DNA from: Streptomyces sedi | GTDB lineage: Bacteria > Actinomycetota > Actinomycetes > Streptomycetales > Streptomycetaceae | Assembly: GCF_006335015.1 (NCBI RefSeq) | Contig: NZ_VDGT01000014.1 | Coordinates: 104,918-168,917, forward strand | Length of the DNA: 64,000 nt | Direction of reading: 5' to 3' | Shown: positions 63,270 through 64,000 of the stretch, piece after piece | How the letters are laid out: each line of letters starts with the position of its first letter | Position numbering within the stretch: the stretch's first letter is position 1 | Notes under the pieces: model-generated | What the model was told of the DNA's origin: nothing | The model's input: the letters and a program-made list of their open reading frames with translations, nothing else | Databases searched by the model: none | Position numbers and translations under genes: made by a program

Positions 63270-63623
63270 ATGAGGCATGTCTTCCGAACCATGCTGGCCC
63301 TCGCCGTCCTCCTGGTCGGCGTCAGCCTGGCCCCGGCAGCGACGGCGGCGACCTCGGCGTCCGGCTCGGTCTCCGTGCTGGGTAGCTGCAACTACAACGG
63401 CAGCCACCCGACGCTCTCGCAGGGCAGTAGTGGTGCGGCGGTGCTGCACGCGCAGTGTCTGTTGAACGCGGTGCACGGCCGGGGCATCACCCAGGACGGC
63501 GAGTTCGGCCCCGGGACGGCCACCGCCGTCAGGTGGGTCCAGGGGCACTGCAATCTCAGCGTGGACGGCATCATCGGCCCGAACACCTGGGACGCGCTGC
63601 ACCCCGACACCACCTGGTGCTGA
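63270..63623 (+). CDS. Small secreted peptidoglycan-binding domain protein
   Basis: This 117-residue exported protein has a signal peptide (MRHVFRTMLALAVLLVGVSLAPAATAA type, about 27 residues). A single PG_binding_1 domain follows (LSQGSSGAAVLHAQCLLN, GITQDGEFGPGTATAVRWVQ, VDGIIGPNTWDAL). The paired cysteines fit an extracellular protein. With no catalytic domain it may act as a cell-wall-binding adaptor or inhibitor. A GGAAGG ribosome-binding site lies about 12 bases before ATG 63270. Confidence 0.85.
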   Translation: MRHVFRTMLALAVLLVGVSLAPAATAATSASGSVSVLGSCNYNGSHPTLSQGSSGAAVLHAQCLLNAVHGRGITQDGEFGPGTATAVRWVQGHCNLSVDGIIGPNTWDALHPDTTWC

Positions 63624-63684
63624 CGTGACATAGCGCGCAACACCCCGCGCCCGCCCGGCCGTTGGCCGAGCGGGCGCGAGGGCG

Positions 63685-63873
63685 TCAGCCTTCCTTGACG
63701 GTGGTCAGGAAGGTGTTCCAGGCATCGCCGGTGAAGGTGAAGGCGGGGAGGGTGCGGTCCTTGGTGTCGCGGATGGCCATGGCCTGGCCGTTGTCCAGTC
63801 GCGCGGCTTCGACACAGTCGCCGCCCTGGTCGTTGCTGTAACTGGAGGTGAACCAACGGGGTTTCGCCGCCAT
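63685..63873 (-). CDS. DUF397 protein, copy 1
   Basis: This 62-residue DUF397 protein has the family core WFTSSYSNDQGGDCVEAA and AIRDTKDRTLPAFTFT. DUF397 proteins are small partners of XRE/DUF5753 regulators in WhiJ-type developmental modules of Streptomyces. The ATG lies five bases after the stop of the upstream copy 2. It probably uses the GGAAGG ribosome-binding site inside that copy. Confidence 0.88.
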   Translation of the reverse strand: MAAKPRWFTSSYSNDQGGDCVEAARLDNGQAMAIRDTKDRTLPAFTFTGDAWNTFLTTVKEG

Positions 63874-63878
63874 GGGCG

Positions 63879-64000
63879 TCAGCCTTCCTTGACGGTGGTC
63901 AGGAAGGTGTTCCAGGCATCGCCGGTGAAGGTGAAGGCGGGGAGGGTGCGGTCCTTGGTGTCGCGGATGGCCATGGCCTGGCCGTTGTCCAGTCGCGCGG
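63879..64000 (-). CDS. DUF397 protein, copy 2, cut by window edge
   Basis: This is the 3' part of a second DUF397 gene, identical in sequence to copy 1 over the visible 122 bases. Its start is beyond the window. Being upstream in the operon, it was probably transcribed with copy 1, and the partner XRE gene may lie further to the right. Confidence 0.85.
   Translation of the reverse strand, partial: ARLDNGQAMAIRDTKDRTLPAFTFTGDAWNTFLTTVKEG

Larger units (their letters stand above)
63680..64000. repeat. Tandem duplication of the DUF397 region
   Basis: 63680-63806 and 63874-64000 are identical over all 127 bases visible, with a 194-base period. The second copy runs off the window. Perfect identity including the region after the stop points to a recent duplication or gene conversion. 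Confidence 0.9.

Overview
The window is about 72% GC by eye, with strong third-position GC bias, frequent GTG starts and purine-rich ribosome-binding sites. It carries conservon, BldA-type TTA and DUF397 features. All of this points to a chromosomal segment of Streptomyces or a very close relative. No rRNA, tRNA, insertion sequence, prophage or CRISPR array was seen.

Positions 1-25100 look like a conserved core region. The order is: a truncated SMC-like coiled-coil ATPase; a two-gene conservon (CvnA-like kinase and roadblock protein); a VanX-type dipeptidase; acetoacetate-CoA ligase; PTS enzyme I (ptsI) divergent from a CDP-alcohol phosphatidyltransferase; a mannose-1-phosphate guanylyltransferase fusion; a DUF881 / small basic protein / DUF881 / FHA cluster; a DUF151 nuclease; a MerR regulator; DNA polymerase IV; a PRC-barrel protein; and gcvP behind a tandem glycine riboswitch. 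From memory this follows the S. coelicolor order around ptsI-gcvP, except that crr is not next to ptsI.

Positions 25100-36250 are accessory metabolism and regulation: a GCS2-family ligase, a CPBP protease, a DUF4232 lipoprotein, a flavin-binding oxidase-like protein divergent from a MocR regulator, a LysR regulator, a GH64 beta-1,3-glucanase with a palindromic operator upstream, and an exported Rieske protein.

Positions 36600-62120 are the most unusual part: a type VII secretion-like locus of ten genes. An ECF sigma gene with a late TTA codon overlaps a membrane-protein gene, followed by an EssC/EccC-type ATPase with an N-terminal FHA-like part. Three WXG100-like genes lie on the minus strand. 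Divergent from them runs an operon for a 4069-residue protein (WXG-like head, membrane segments, about eleven degenerate repeat modules, hydrophobic tail), a beta-helix/AAA ATPase fusion, and two membrane-anchored ricin-type lectins. The divergent intergenic region holds two back-to-back ECF-like promoters with the same -35 and -10 cores. EccB, EccD, EccE and MycP are absent from the window.

The right end (62090-64000) has an XRE regulator, a small secreted peptidoglycan-binding protein, and a recent tandem duplication of a DUF397 gene cut by the window edge.
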